Notes under the pieces: model-generated
Database searches by the model: none
What the model saw: the letters and a program-made list of their open reading frames with translations, nothing else
Told to the model about the DNA's origin: nothing
Program-made: the position numbers and the translations under genes
Assembly: GCF_004362055.1 (NCBI RefSeq)
Contig: NZ_SNXB01000004.1
Coordinates: forward strand, 400,412-464,411
Reading direction: 5' to 3'
Origin: Flavobacterium sp. 245
Lineage (GTDB): Bacteria > Bacteroidota > Bacteroidia > Flavobacteriales > Flavobacteriaceae
Length of the DNA: 64,000 nucleotides
In this document: piece after piece, positions 19,729-28,457 of the stretch
Layout: each line of letters begins with the position of its first letter
Position numbering within the stretch: the first letter of the stretch is position 1

Positions 19729-22113
19729 ATGATTATAAAAAAGTTTGGCATCCTTATTATTTTAGTTTTAACGGCGTTTACTTCATTTTCTCAAGAAAAA
19801 TTCACTCTGAGCGGTATTATAAAAGATAATAAAAGCAATGAAACTCTAATTGCTGTCAATATCTATATTCCATCTTTAAAAATTGGAACTACGACAAACG
19901 AATACGGATTTTATTCCCTTACAATTCCGAAAGGCGAATACGAAGTTGAAATTAGTTATGTTGGCTACCAAACACTTCAGAAAACTGTACTATTAAACCA
20001 AAATACTAAACTGAATTTAAGCCTCAGCGAAGGCGAAGGCCAGGAACTTCAGGAAGTTGTCATTAAAGACAACAAAGGCAAAATCAATATTAAGTCTCCA
20101 GAAATGAGTGCCAACAAGCTCTCTATTGCAACCATCAAAAAAATGCCAGTAGTTTTGGGAGAAGTTGATGTTTTGAAATCTATTTTATTGCTACCCGGTG
20201 TTACAAATGCAGGAGAAGGCGCATCTGGATTTAATGTTCGCGGCGGTGGCGCTGATCAGAATTTAATTTTATTAGACGAAGCAACGATTTTTAATTCTTC
20301 TCACGTTTTTGGCTTTTTCTCTGTTTTTAATCCTGACGCAATTAAAGATTTAAAATTATACAAAGGAGGAATTCCGGCGCGTTTTGGTGGACGAGCTTCC
20401 TCGGTATTGGATATTTATCAGAAAGACGGAAACAGCAAAGATTTTCATATTAACGGAGGAATCGGATTAATTTCAAGCCGTCTTTTAGCTGAAGGCCCAC
20501 TTGTAAAAGACAAAGGTTCTTTTTTAATTGGAGGAAGAGCTTCTTATGCCCATTTATTTTTAAAATTATCGGAAGATCAAAAAGATAATGCGGCTTATTT
20601 TTATGATCTGAATACGAAATTGAGCTACAAATTAAATGACAATAATAGCTTGTATTTGTCAGGTTATTTTGGAAGAGATGTTTTCAGTTTAAACAAAAGC
20701 TTCACTAATATTTACGGAAATTCAACTTTAAATCTTCGTTGGAATCATTTATACTCAGACAAATTATTCTCAAATTTATCTTTGATTTATAGTGATTATT
20801 ATTACGGTTTAGATCTTGATTTTGTTGGTTTTAAATGGGATTCGGGTATCAAAAACTATAACATTAAGTACGATTTCAAACATTATATTTCAGATAAATT
20901 CAAATTGAGTTATGGCTTAAACGGAATTTACTACCAATTCAATCCCGGAACTATTAAGCCAAGCGGACCAGATTCAGGAATTAATCCCGATCAATTGGAT
21001 AAAAAATATGCTTTTGAGCCTTCAATTTATATCGATGCCGAAAATCAACTTTCGAAAAAAATTACGATTGCGTACGGATTGCGATATAGTTTGTTTTATC
21101 GTTTAGGTCCTTCTTCGGTAAATCTTTACGAAAACAACAATCCAGTTATATTCGATACTGACATGCAGATTTATGAAAAAGCAACGCCTATTGGCACAGA
21201 ATATTACGGCAAAAACAAATCCATCAAAGGTTATAATAATTTAGAACCTCGTTTTTCTATTTCCTATCAGTTGAATGATGAGCAAGCTTTAAAAGCAAGT
21301 TATAACCGAATGGCGCAATACCTTCAACTGATTTCAAATACCTCATCGCCTACTCCACTTGATGTCTGGATGCCAAGCGACAATTATATCAAACCACAAA
21401 TTGCAGATCAAGTTGCAGTGGGTTATTTCAGAAATATCAATAACGGCGCTTACTCTCTTGAAGTTGAAACCTATTATAAAGAAATTCAAAATAGATTAGA
21501 TTATATTGACGGAGCTGATTTAATTGCGAATAATGCCATTGAACAAGTAATTTTGAACGGACAGATGCGCGCTTATGGTTTAGAAATTATGGTAAAGAAG
21601 AATGAAGGCAAATTTAACGGATGGATTTCTTATACTTTATCAAAATCTGAACAACAGACCCCAGGCAGGACTCCAGAGGAAACCGGAATCAACAATGGGC
21701 AATGGTACAATTCGGCTTACGACAAAACACACAATTTAGCCATAACTTCGGCTTATAATTTGAACGAAAAATGGTCTTTTGGTGCTAACTTTGCATTACA
21801 GTCTGGACAACCAGTCACTTACCCAAACGGTCAATACGAATATTTAGGAATTACGGTTCCGAGTTATGGCCTGCGTAACGTAAACCGATTGCCGGCTTAT
21901 CATCATTTAGATGTCTCGGCAACTTTAACTCCGAGAAAAAACAAAGACAGAAACTGGAAAGGCGAATGGGTTTTTAGTATTTATAATTTATATAACCGTA
22001 AAAATGCCGCTTCAATAAACTTCCGCCAAAATGTTGATACCGGCGAAAATGAAGCAGTAAAAACGTCCATTTTTGGGATTGTGCCTGCGGTGAGTTACAA
22101 TTTTAAATTTTAA
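19729..22113 (+). CDS. TonB-dependent outer membrane receptor with carboxypeptidase-like domain
   Basis: 794 residues. Signal peptide to about 22 (FTSFSQEK), then a CarboxypepD_reg-like domain (about 24-105: LSGIIKDNKSNETLIAVNIYIPSLKIGTTTNEYGFYSLTIPKGEYEVEISYVGYQT), a plug (about 125-230: FNVRGGGADQNLILLDEATIFNSSHVFGF) and a beta barrel ending in the aromatic YNFKF. It should import an unknown ligand across the outer membrane. The DUF4249 lipoprotein 28 bases downstream is the usual partner of this receptor type, so the pair is a transport unit. The ligand cannot be inferred. Confidence 0.92.
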   Translation: MIIKKFGILIILVLTAFTSFSQEKFTLSGIIKDNKSNETLIAVNIYIPSLKIGTTTNEYGFYSLTIPKGEYEVEISYVGYQTLQKTVLLNQNTKLNLSLSEGEGQELQEVVIKDNKGKINIKSPEMSANKLSIATIKKMPVVLGEVDVLKSILLLPGVTNAGEGASGFNVRGGGADQNLILLDEATIFNSSHVFGFFSVFNPDAIKDLKLYKGGIPARFGGRASSVLDIYQKDGNSKDFHINGGIGLISSRLLAEGPLVKDKGSFLIGGRASYAHLFLKLSEDQKDNAAYFYDLNTKLSYKLNDNNSLYLSGYFGRDVFSLNKSFTNIYGNSTLNLRWNHLYSDKLFSNLSLIYSDYYYGLDLDFVGFKWDSGIKNYNIKYDFKHYISDKFKLSYGLNGIYYQFNPGTIKPSGPDSGINPDQLDKKYAFEPSIYIDAENQLSKKITIAYGLRYSLFYRLGPSSVNLYENNNPVIFDTDMQIYEKATPIGTEYYGKNKSIKGYNNLEPRFSISYQLNDEQALKASYNRMAQYLQLISNTSSPTPLDVWMPSDNYIKPQIADQVAVGYFRNINNGAYSLEVETYYKEIQNRLDYIDGADLIANNAIEQVILNGQMRAYGLEIMVKKNEGKFNGWISYTLSKSEQQTPGRTPEETGINNGQWYNSAYDKTHNLAITSAYNLNEKWSFGANFALQSGQPVTYPNGQYEYLGITVPSYGLRNVNRLPAYHHLDVSATLTPRKNKDRNWKGEWVFSIYNLYNRKNAASINFRQNVDTGENEAVKTSIFGIVPAVSYNFKF

Positions 22114-22141
22114 AATATTCCTTTTTATTAAAAAGCATATT

Positions 22142-22963
22142 ATGAAAAAAACAGCTTTATTAATTGTATTTTTTATATCCATTTTCTTTACAAGCTGTGA
22201 AGAAGTTGTTGATGTTGATTTAGATACAGCGCCACCAAAACTCGTTATTGAAGCCGCTATAAACTGGCAAAAAGGCACTACGGGCAGACAACAAACCATT
22301 AAACTGACTACGACAACAGGCTATTTTGAAAATGTAATTCCGACCGTTTCTGGAGCGACCATTTTTATAAAAAACAGCGCTAACGAACAGTTTAATTTTA
22401 CAGAAATCCCTAAAACGGGCCGTTATGTCTGCAATAACTTCAAACCAGTTTTAAATACAGAATATACTTTGACTGTAAAAACTAACGGACAAACCTACAC
22501 TGCCGTCGAAACTATGAAATCTGTTGCGCCTATAACGCATATTGAGCAAAATAACGAAGGTGGATTTACGGGAAAAGATATTGAAATAAGAGCCTATTAT
22601 AATGATCCTGGAGATGCCGCTAATTTCTATTTGTACAAATACGTGTATTCAAATAAAATTAAATCCAACTACTATGTTGACGATGATACGTTTTTTCAAG
22701 GCAACGAATTTTTCAGTCTTTCTGATGATGACGAATTAAAATCTGGAGACGAAATTGAAATTACACATTTCGGAATCTCAAAGCAATATTACAATTACAT
22801 GAGTATTTTGGTAAGTATTGCAGGCACTAACGTTGGCGGGCCATTTCAATCACCTCCGGCAACCGTAAAAGGAAATATCATCAATACAACTGCCAAAGAA
22901 AATTATCCGCTTGGTTATTTTTCACTCAGTGAAACCGATTTAAAAAAATACACCATAAAATAA
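22142..22963 (+). CDS. DUF4249 lipoprotein, TonB-receptor partner
   Basis: 273 residues. Lipobox FFTSC (Cys19) then EEVVDVDLDTAPPKLVIEAAINWQKG, the conserved DUF4249 opening. Members are found directly after TonB receptors in Bacteroidota and are probably surface lipoproteins that help capture the ligand, by analogy with SusD. It is 28 bases behind the receptor and 10 bases before the GyrI-like gene. Confidence 0.88.
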   Translation: MKKTALLIVFFISIFFTSCEEVVDVDLDTAPPKLVIEAAINWQKGTTGRQQTIKLTTTTGYFENVIPTVSGATIFIKNSANEQFNFTEIPKTGRYVCNNFKPVLNTEYTLTVKTNGQTYTAVETMKSVAPITHIEQNNEGGFTGKDIEIRAYYNDPGDAANFYLYKYVYSNKIKSNYYVDDDTFFQGNEFFSLSDDDELKSGDEIEITHFGISKQYYNYMSILVSIAGTNVGGPFQSPPATVKGNIINTTAKENYPLGYFSLSETDLKKYTIK

Positions 22964-22973
22964 ACTTACTGAA

Positions 22974-23456
22974 ATGGAAGCCCAAATTAAAATTTTAACC
23001 GAAAAAAAATTGGTCGGCAAACATATTGAAATGTCGTTTATTGAGAATCATACTTTTCAATTATGGAATGGATTTATGCCAAGGCGAAAGGAAATCAAAA
23101 ATACAATTAATTCAAACTTATACTCGCTTGAAGTTTTTCCAAATGGCTATTTCGACAATTTTGATGCTAGTAAAACCTTCCAAAAATGGGCGGCCGTTGA
23201 AGTCAAAAACTTTCCTGTTATGCCTCAGGAAATGGAAACACTGATACTCCCAACTGGAATTTATGCTGTTTTTATTCATAAAGGCCCAGCCAGTGATGCG
23301 CATAAAACCTATCACACCATTTTTGCTGAATGGCTTCCAAATTCGGAATACACGGTCGATGACAGACCGCATTTTGCTGTGATGGACGAAAAATACAAAA
23401 AAGACGATCCAGACTCTGAAGAAGAAATCTGGATTCCTATAAAAAATAGAGGTTAG
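22974..23456 (+). CDS. GyrI-like effector-binding-domain protein
   Basis: 160 residues, a stand-alone GyrI/AraC effector-binding domain without a DNA-binding part: VGKHIEMSF, FMPRRKEIKN, PTGIYAVFIHKGP and HTIFAEWLPNSEYTVDDRPHFAVMDEKY. Such domains bind small amphipathic molecules or act as small-molecule hydrolases. Co-directional with the DUF4249 gene and 10 bases away, so it may be in the same transcript, though functionally unrelated. Confidence 0.8.
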   Translation: MEAQIKILTEKKLVGKHIEMSFIENHTFQLWNGFMPRRKEIKNTINSNLYSLEVFPNGYFDNFDASKTFQKWAAVEVKNFPVMPQEMETLILPTGIYAVFIHKGPASDAHKTYHTIFAEWLPNSEYTVDDRPHFAVMDEKYKKDDPDSEEEIWIPIKNRG

Positions 23457-23502
23457 TTTTTATCGTTTTGACTAATCAAATAATTCCTCAATTAAAATCA
23501 AT

Positions 23503-23946
23503 ATGCTGACAGAAACTCTTAAATCGTTATTTGAACGAGACTTAAAGAAACTGAAATTAGAAATCGAATCCTATCAAAACGAAAGGAAACTTTGGGAAAT
23601 TGATCAGAATATTTCAAATTCGGCTGGAAATCTTTGTCTGCATTTAATTGGAAACCTAAATACTTACATTGGAGCTGAAATTGGAAAAACGGGCTATGTT
23701 AGAAATCGTCCTTTAGAATTTTCATCAAAAGATATTCCTAAAACAGAGCTAATCAATAAAATTGAAGAAACCACTATAGTTGTAAATACAGCATTAGATT
23801 CTCTATCTGAAGCCGATTTAAATGAAATTTACCCACAGATCGTTTTTGAAAAAGAAATGACAACCGGATTTTTTCTAGTACATCTTGCAACGCATTTGGC
23901 TTATCATTTAGGGCAAATCAATTATCATAGACGATTAATAAATTAA
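23503..23946 (+). CDS. DinB-superfamily protein (DUF1572)
   Basis: 147 residues forming a four-helix DinB bundle. NLCLHLIGNLNTYIG and LVHLATHLAYHLGQINYHRRLI provide the metal-binding histidines of the superfamily (H in LHLIGN; HxxxH in HLATHLAYH). DinB-like proteins include thiol-dependent transferases; this one has no assigned reaction. It follows the GyrI-like gene by 46 bases. Confidence 0.82.
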   Translation: MLTETLKSLFERDLKKLKLEIESYQNERKLWEIDQNISNSAGNLCLHLIGNLNTYIGAEIGKTGYVRNRPLEFSSKDIPKTELINKIEETTIVVNTALDSLSEADLNEIYPQIVFEKEMTTGFFLVHLATHLAYHLGQINYHRRLIN

Positions 23947-24016
23947 ATTTTAGAATTCAGATTTTAGATTGTAGATTCTTCATTAAATCTAAAATCTGAA
24001 CCCTAAAATCTAAAAT
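23947..24016. repeat. Word-repeat fold-back before thiN
   Basis: AGATTTTAGATT / AATCTAAAATCT words are arranged head to head and can form a long hairpin after the DinB gene; a similar style recurs elsewhere in the window. Confidence 0.5.
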
Positions 24017-24024
24017 ACTAACTG

Positions 24025-24032
24025 TACCTTTG
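24025..24032 (+). promoter_or_regulatory. Candidate -7 promoter box for thiN
   Basis: TACCTTTG matches TAnnTTTG, 27 bases upstream of the ATG. Confidence 0.5.
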
Positions 24033-24058
24033 CATCACATTCAAAAAAACAATTCAGC

Positions 24059-24721
24059 ATGTCATCACACCATATAGTTCGCGACGATCAGGAACCTGCC
24101 TTAATAATTGCCAACGGTGCTTCCTGCAGCAGTGAATTACTGGGGCAATTACTTGAGTGGTCGCCTCTTGTTGTTGTTCTAGACTCTGCAATTGAGCGCG
24201 TTATTGAATTAGGCATAAAAATCGATGTGCTTTTGGGCGATTTTGACCGAGGTTTTGATCCAGAAATTTATAAAACTTCACAATATCCTATAGAAATTGT
24301 GCATACACCAGATCAAGACAAAACCGATCTTGAAAAAGCATTTGATTATTTAATTGAAAGAAAAATTCCGGCTGTAAATGTTGTCTGGGCAACAGGAAAA
24401 CGAGCCGATCACACGATTACAAACCTTACCAACATTGTTCGTTATCGCGAGTTGCTTAAAATTGTAATTCTTGACGATCACTCAAAAATATTTTTACTGC
24501 CAGCGAAATTCGAAAAATGGTACACTGCCAAAACTCCAATTTCCCTAATTCCAATAGGTATTGTAAACGGAATTTATTCTGATAATTTAAAATACGAACT
24601 GCAGAATGATACACTCACAATGGGATACAGAACCGGAAGCAGCAACTCTGTTGAACAAGATGGCATTGTAACTATATCTCATCGTGAAGGTGATCTTTTG
24701 ATGATGGAATGTTTTGATTAA
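24059..24721 (+). CDS. thiN: Thiamine pyrophosphokinase
   Basis: 220 residues. ALIIANGASCSSELL, VVVLDSAIERVIELGIKIDVLLGDFDRG (GDFD at about 60-63), TPDQDKTDLEKAFDYL and ATGKRADHTITNL are the catalytic-domain motifs of thiamine diphosphokinase; the C-terminal beta part (GIVNGIYSDNLKYEL, TMGYRTGSSNSVEQDGIVTISHREGDLLMM) binds thiamine. It makes thiamine diphosphate from thiamine and ATP. A remnant of a convergent gene overlaps its stop codon. Confidence 0.92.
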   Translation: MSSHHIVRDDQEPALIIANGASCSSELLGQLLEWSPLVVVLDSAIERVIELGIKIDVLLGDFDRGFDPEIYKTSQYPIEIVHTPDQDKTDLEKAFDYLIERKIPAVNVVWATGKRADHTITNLTNIVRYRELLKIVILDDHSKIFLLPAKFEKWYTAKTPISLIPIGIVNGIYSDNLKYELQNDTLTMGYRTGSSNSVEQDGIVTISHREGDLLMMECFD

Positions 24722-24792
24722 ATTGTTTTAGCAAGCATTTCGATTGCTTCAGGAGAAGTCTTTTTTTGGTAATGTGAGAATCTAATGTACTT
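24718..24792 (-). pseudogene. Possible C-terminal remnant of a gene cut by the integron insertion
   Basis: The minus strand encodes 24 sense codons, ending ...SPEAIEMLAKTI, and then a stop overlapping the thiN stop (convergent overlap). In the 5' direction the frame meets a stop within a few codons. The peptide looks coding-like, and a stop-to-stop overlap is common for true convergent genes. A plausible reading is the tail of a gene whose body was displaced when the recombinase and cassettes arrived. It is short, so chance is possible. Confidence 0.35.
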
Positions 24793-24889
24793 TTAAATAA
24801 TTAATTCAAAAAAGCCAAAAAAATAACGCAGTTGTTCTTGTTTTTAATTTGTGGCTATTTTCTTATTTTAGCAATAAAATTGTATCGCT

Positions 24890-25933
24890 ATGAAATGGGA
24901 AGCCAAAATTATTACTTATAACAAAGAAAAAAGAATTGCAGTATATTTTGAGAAAAATGCCGAATTAATAGTTCGAATGAAAAAACTCTCAGGCTCGCGG
25001 TGGAGTCAAGCTTTAGGAGTTTGGCACCTACCCGATACAGTTGAAAACAGGGAGCGATTTCATTTGGCTGCCCTTTCCTATTCTTTGCCATCAGAAGAAG
25101 GTATTGAGCAGATAAAAAAATACATCCAATGGCTTTCCTCTAAGAGATACAGCCTAAACACCATCAAAACATATTCTGAAGCTTTAAAATCTTTTTTGAT
25201 ATTTTATAGAGAGAAACCGATTACCGAAATTACCAATGAAGATGTAGTTATTTACAACAACGAATATATACTTAAAAACAACCTTTCTTCTTCTTATCAA
25301 AATCAAATTGTCAATGCTATAAAATTATTTTTCAGTACTATAAGAGGCACCAAGATTGAGATTGACAAAATTCATCGTCCCAAACGATCAAAAATTTTGC
25401 CTAACGTTTTGAGTAAAGAAGAAATAAAATTGATTTTGAATGCCCATTCCAACATCAAACACAAAACAATGCTTTCGTTGATTTACAGTTGTGGGTTACG
25501 CCGAAGCGAACTTTTAAATTTAACACCTGCCGATATTGATTCTAAAAGAGGAATTGTAATCATTAAACAAGGTAAAGGCAAAAAAGACCGAATTGCTCCT
25601 TTGTCTCTTAAAATATTAGAAATGCTGAGAGAATATTATAGAATATTCAAACCTGGCATTTGGTTGTTTGAAGGTCAAAATTCTGGAGAAAAATATTCAG
25701 AACAAAGTTTACAAAGTGTTTTGAAACAAGCCCTTCAAAAAGTTGGATACACAAAACCAGTCACTCTTCATTGGTTGCGCCACAGCTATGCTACGCATTT
25801 ATTAGAAAGCGGAACTGATCTTCGCTATATACAAGAATTATTAGGTCATAACAGTAGCAGAACAACTGAAATTTACACTCATGTAAGTACGAAAAGTATT
25901 CAACAAATTAAAAGTCCCTTTGATGAATTATAA
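24890..25933 (+). CDS. Tyrosine recombinase, likely integrase of the cassette array
   Basis: 347 residues. Residues 1-70 are an extra N-terminal domain (RIAVYFEKNAELIVRMKKL...ALGVWHLPDTVENRERF), 75-160 the SAM-like core-binding domain, 170-340 the catalytic domain. Catalytic residues: R204 in GLRRSEL, K near 231 in GKGKKDR, H294-xx-R297 in HWLRH, H320 in GHNSS and Y329 in EIYTH. The R204-H294 spacing is 90, close to the 96 of E. coli XerD (R148-H244) and far from the 131 of IntI1 (R146-H277), so the IntI-specific insertion is absent. The array of attC-like sites begins 102 bases after its stop. Cleavage and joining of single-stranded attC hairpins is inferred from context, not from homology to IntI. 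Confidence 0.9.
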   Translation: MKWEAKIITYNKEKRIAVYFEKNAELIVRMKKLSGSRWSQALGVWHLPDTVENRERFHLAALSYSLPSEEGIEQIKKYIQWLSSKRYSLNTIKTYSEALKSFLIFYREKPITEITNEDVVIYNNEYILKNNLSSSYQNQIVNAIKLFFSTIRGTKIEIDKIHRPKRSKILPNVLSKEEIKLILNAHSNIKHKTMLSLIYSCGLRRSELLNLTPADIDSKRGIVIIKQGKGKKDRIAPLSLKILEMLREYYRIFKPGIWLFEGQNSGEKYSEQSLQSVLKQALQKVGYTKPVTLHWLRHSYATHLLESGTDLRYIQELLGHNSSRTTEIYTHVSTKSIQQIKSPFDEL

Positions 25934-25952
25934 GGAATTATCTATATATTTG
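25919..25952 (+). promoter_or_regulatory. Candidate promoter reading into the cassette array (Pc-like)
   Basis: TATATTTG at 25945-25952 matches TAnnTTTG, with a TTTG at 25919-25922. The spacing is 22, longer than the usual 19. Placed right after the recombinase stop and pointing into the first cassette, it could drive cassette expression as Pc does in integrons. Confidence 0.45.
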
Positions 25953-26044
25953 GTTTAAATAAAGTATGTCATCTGTCATTCTTATCTATCCAAAACTGGA
26001 TGGCTTTGTATGATTTTGTCATACATATATACAAGTTATGGGCA
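25934..26044 (+). other. attI-like primary recombination site
   Basis: This is the only non-coding sequence between the recombinase and the first cassette. It ends in GTTATGGGCA (26035-26044), the core at which cassette 1 starts. Just before the core are two short inverted repeats: ATCCA-aaac-TGGAT (about 25988-26001) and GTATGA-ttttg-TCATAC (about 26008-26024), possible recombinase binding sites. It does not share the attC arms. attI identity is inferred from position. Confidence 0.6.
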
Positions 26045-26058
26045 ATTATAAAACTGCA

Positions 26059-26850
26059 ATGAAAAGAAATTTAGTCTTTACCATTTTACTTTTAATTCTA
26101 ACATCTTGTGGAAACATTGAAGAAAACTATCTTATTGCAAATTCAAAAAATGACGAAAAATTTAGAATTGTAATTACTGTAAGGAACTTAACAGAAAAAG
26201 ACTCTCTTTTATCAGAGCAGAAAAGTTTTAAAGTCTTTGATAAACTTAATAGATTAATCAATATAAATGATAATTCATTTATGTTTTACAATTCAAATGG
26301 CAAGCTTATAAATACCAAATCCATATACAAACGAAAAGGAAAAGGTTTAGCGAAAATTATAAATCGAGAACAATTTTATGATTCATTTGGAAACCTTATA
26401 TTTATATTAGGTGATAAGGATACAATCGCAAAATACACTTATAATTCAAACCAAAAAATAATCAAAGAAGCTTATACTTATGAAGAAATAATTTATGAGT
26501 ACAAAGACAATCTTAACTCAAAGAAAATAATTATCGAAGATAATGACACTTCCAAAGTTTCAAATTATTTTTATAATAAAACTGGAAAGCTGGTTACCGA
26601 AAATTGGACTTTCAGTAAAAAATATGATATGAAAAGCTTTTACAAGTATTATTCAAACAATAAGTTATTTAGTAAAAGAGATAGTAGTTATGCAAAAACT
26701 ACAAATCCAAATGAATACGTCGAATTTCTTACTGAATACTATTATGATAAAAATGATTCAATCATTGAGATAAGAGATTTGGGAAGAGTATTAAGTGAGA
26801 ATGAATTCAAGATTCGAGGTAAAAGAACATTTGAGTACCGAAAAGAATAA
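26059..26850 (+). CDS. Cassette 1: lipoprotein of unknown function
   Basis: 263 residues from ATG 26059. Signal MKRNLVFTILLLILTSC with lipobox (ILTS-C17). The rest is rich in short strand repeats ending in aromatic-aspartate words (FMFYNSNGKLI, QFYDSFGNLIFI, YTYNSNQKII, NYFYNKTGKLVTE, YYYDKNDSIIEI), which resemble YD/RHS-like or toxin-antitoxin type beta repeats, but without a full YD consensus. The frame extends upstream to an ATG at 26038 that lies inside the recombination core, so that start is an accident of the site. Envelope location; function unknown. Confidence 0.7.
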   Translation: MKRNLVFTILLLILTSCGNIEENYLIANSKNDEKFRIVITVRNLTEKDSLLSEQKSFKVFDKLNRLININDNSFMFYNSNGKLINTKSIYKRKGKGLAKIINREQFYDSFGNLIFILGDKDTIAKYTYNSNQKIIKEAYTYEEIIYEYKDNLNSKKIIIEDNDTSKVSNYFYNKTGKLVTENWTFSKKYDMKSFYKYYSNNKLFSKRDSSYAKTTNPNEYVEFLTEYYYDKNDSIIEIRDLGRVLSENEFKIRGKRTFEYRKE

Positions 26851-26988
26851 CTGCCCATAACAGCCACTACAACGGATTTGGGCATTTGGCTTAATGGAAA
26901 GATGGTTTTGTATTTGGGATGATTTGGCAAATCCGAGGAATGGTCTTAATTTAGTCCCAAACCCGCTGTAGTGCCAAGACGTTAGCGG
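26851..26988 (+). repeat. attC-like site 1
   Basis: Left core GCCCATAAC, right core GTTAGCGG. Arms CTACAACGGATTTGGG and CCCAAACCCGCTGTAG pair at 14 of 16 positions; both mismatches are A.C on this strand and T.G on the other. An inner GATTT-ggc-AAATC hairpin follows. Total about 137 bases. Confidence 0.88.
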
Positions 26989-27018
26989 ATATTTTGAAAA
27001 AACGACACGAAATTAAAA

Positions 27019-27552
27019 ATGAAAAAAATGACTTATTTAATTATTGGAACTTTAATAATCGGCGTGATAGCTTATTTGTATACTAATTCAAAAAAAACAA
27101 ACAACAATCCTGAAGTTGAAAATAACTTAACAGAAAAAGCTCAACCTAGAACTGAATTTGAGAATCCTCTAAATGATAGTTTAACTTACTCTGAAAAACT
27201 AAACAAAACCAAAGAATTATATCCATTCGCAAAATGGAGAGAGAATTTTTTTGAGTATCAAATGGAACAATATACAGAGGAAAATTGTAATGAAGCAAAA
27301 GGAATATTTGACAATTTAATATTCAAACTTATCACATTAGGTGAAAATGGAAACAAGAATGAAAAGGAACAATATTTTGAAATAGCGATTAAATCACTAA
27401 ACAAATTGAATGGGAAAGATGAAGGAATTATTGAAACAGGTGAAAGAGAAGATTTATGTGAACTTATTGACCAAATAACTCTTGCGTCAGGTTTAAAACC
27501 AAAAGATTATGCCGACGGTGAAGGAATTGCTGACTTATGGAGAGAATGGTAA
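27019..27552 (+). CDS. Cassette 2: membrane-anchored protein, unknown function
   Basis: 177 residues. One N-terminal membrane helix (TYLIIGTLIIGVIAYLYT, about 4-21) followed by a soluble, acidic and Glu-rich helical domain outside the membrane. The C-terminal DYADGEGIADLWREW is distinctive. No known family is recognised. The cassette starts at the core at 26981, 38 bases before the ATG, and its end pairs with that start at 13 of 15 positions. Confidence 0.65.
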   Translation: MKKMTYLIIGTLIIGVIAYLYTNSKKTNNNPEVENNLTEKAQPRTEFENPLNDSLTYSEKLNKTKELYPFAKWRENFFEYQMEQYTEENCNEAKGIFDNLIFKLITLGENGNKNEKEQYFEIAIKSLNKLNGKDEGIIETGEREDLCELIDQITLASGLKPKDYADGEGIADLWREW

Positions 27553-27558
27553 TAAAAA

Positions 27559-27699
27559 ACATACGCTAACAGCCGTTACACAAGATTTGGGCATTAGGTT
27601 GAATTTAAAGATGGTTTTGTACTTGGAAAATTTGTGTTTAACCGAAAAACCTCGCATTTTTAATCCCAAACCTAGTGTAGCGCCACAACGTTATAAGCC
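27559..27699 (+). repeat. attC-like site 2 (divergent arm variant)
   Basis: Left core CGCTAAC (27564-27570), right core GTTATAAGCC (27690-27699). Its arms differ from the main type (TTACACAAGATTTGGG against CCCAAACCTAGTGTAG) yet still pair with each other, so the structure is conserved while the sequence changes. Confidence 0.82.
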
Positions 27700-27704
27700 A
27701 TTTT

Positions 27705-28259
27705 ATGAAAAAACTATTCCTAATTATAATTTCGACGATACTTTTATCACTTGTATGGTTATATATTTCTGGTTTGGAAACAAGATATTCTTATAAAAGT
27801 GTAGCTGAAACAGAAAATATAGAATTAGTCAAAAATTCCGATTTTAGAATACAACTTTATGCTACGCCGAGCGACTCATCTTTAACCGTAAATGTAGTTT
27901 TTGATAATTTGAAAAGAACAATATTATTAGATTCTGCAAAAGTTAATATTCTGAACAATGAGGATTTAAAACTAAAAGAAGTTAGTGCAACAGATGGGTT
28001 TTACAATTGGGTAGAAGAAAAAAATGGAAAAGCAGAAACCTTTGATAAACTGCCAGAGCATTTAAAGATTGTCAATAAAGATATTAGAGCATATTTTGAT
28101 TATAGCTGGAGTTTCGATATAGCTGATAAACCAGAAAATATAGAGATAGAACTTTTGATGATACTGATGGTAGAAAACAAAAGAATAAAAATAAATAAAA
28201 ACATAAAAATGAAATTAGAGAAAGAAAATGTTTTTCTTAGTCCAATTCGTTTCCACTAG
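27705..28259 (+). CDS. Cassette 3: exported or membrane-anchored protein, unknown function
   Basis: 184 residues. N-terminal hydrophobic helix (LFLIIISTILLSLVWLYI, about 4-21) without lipobox, then a beta-rich domain of about 150 residues (FRIQLYATPSDSSLTVNVVFDNLKRTILLDSAKVNI...). It is read as an anchored periplasmic protein. No family recognised. The ATG is 15 bases after the cassette core. Confidence 0.65.
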   Translation: MKKLFLIIISTILLSLVWLYISGLETRYSYKSVAETENIELVKNSDFRIQLYATPSDSSLTVNVVFDNLKRTILLDSAKVNILNNEDLKLKEVSATDGFYNWVEEKNGKAETFDKLPEHLKIVNKDIRAYFDYSWSFDIADKPENIEIELLMILMVENKRIKINKNIKMKLEKENVFLSPIRFH

Positions 28260-28264
28260 TAAAA

Positions 28265-28404
28265 ACGGCTTATAACAGCCACTACAACGGATTTGGGCAT
28301 TGGGCTTAATGGGAAGTTGGTTTTGTATTTGGAATATTTGGCAAATCCGAGAACAGGGCTTAATTTAGTCCCAAACCCGCTGTAGTACCAAGACGTTATG
28401 GGCT
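28265..28404 (+). repeat. attC-like site 3
   Basis: Left core GGCTTATAAC (28267-28276), right core GTTATGGGCT (28395-28404), arms as in site 1. The left end pairs with the start of cassette 3 (GTTATAAGCC) at 14 of 15 positions. Confidence 0.88.
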
Positions 28405-28457
28405 AGTTGTGCCGAACTTACGCGGATATAGAACATTAACCAAAAAAAAACTAAGAA

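Noticed and set aside
27509..27796. 95-codon frame overlapping the end of cassette 2, attC site 2 and the start of cassette 3
   Set aside because: It runs through the palindromic attC and out of frame through two better genes, without coding character.
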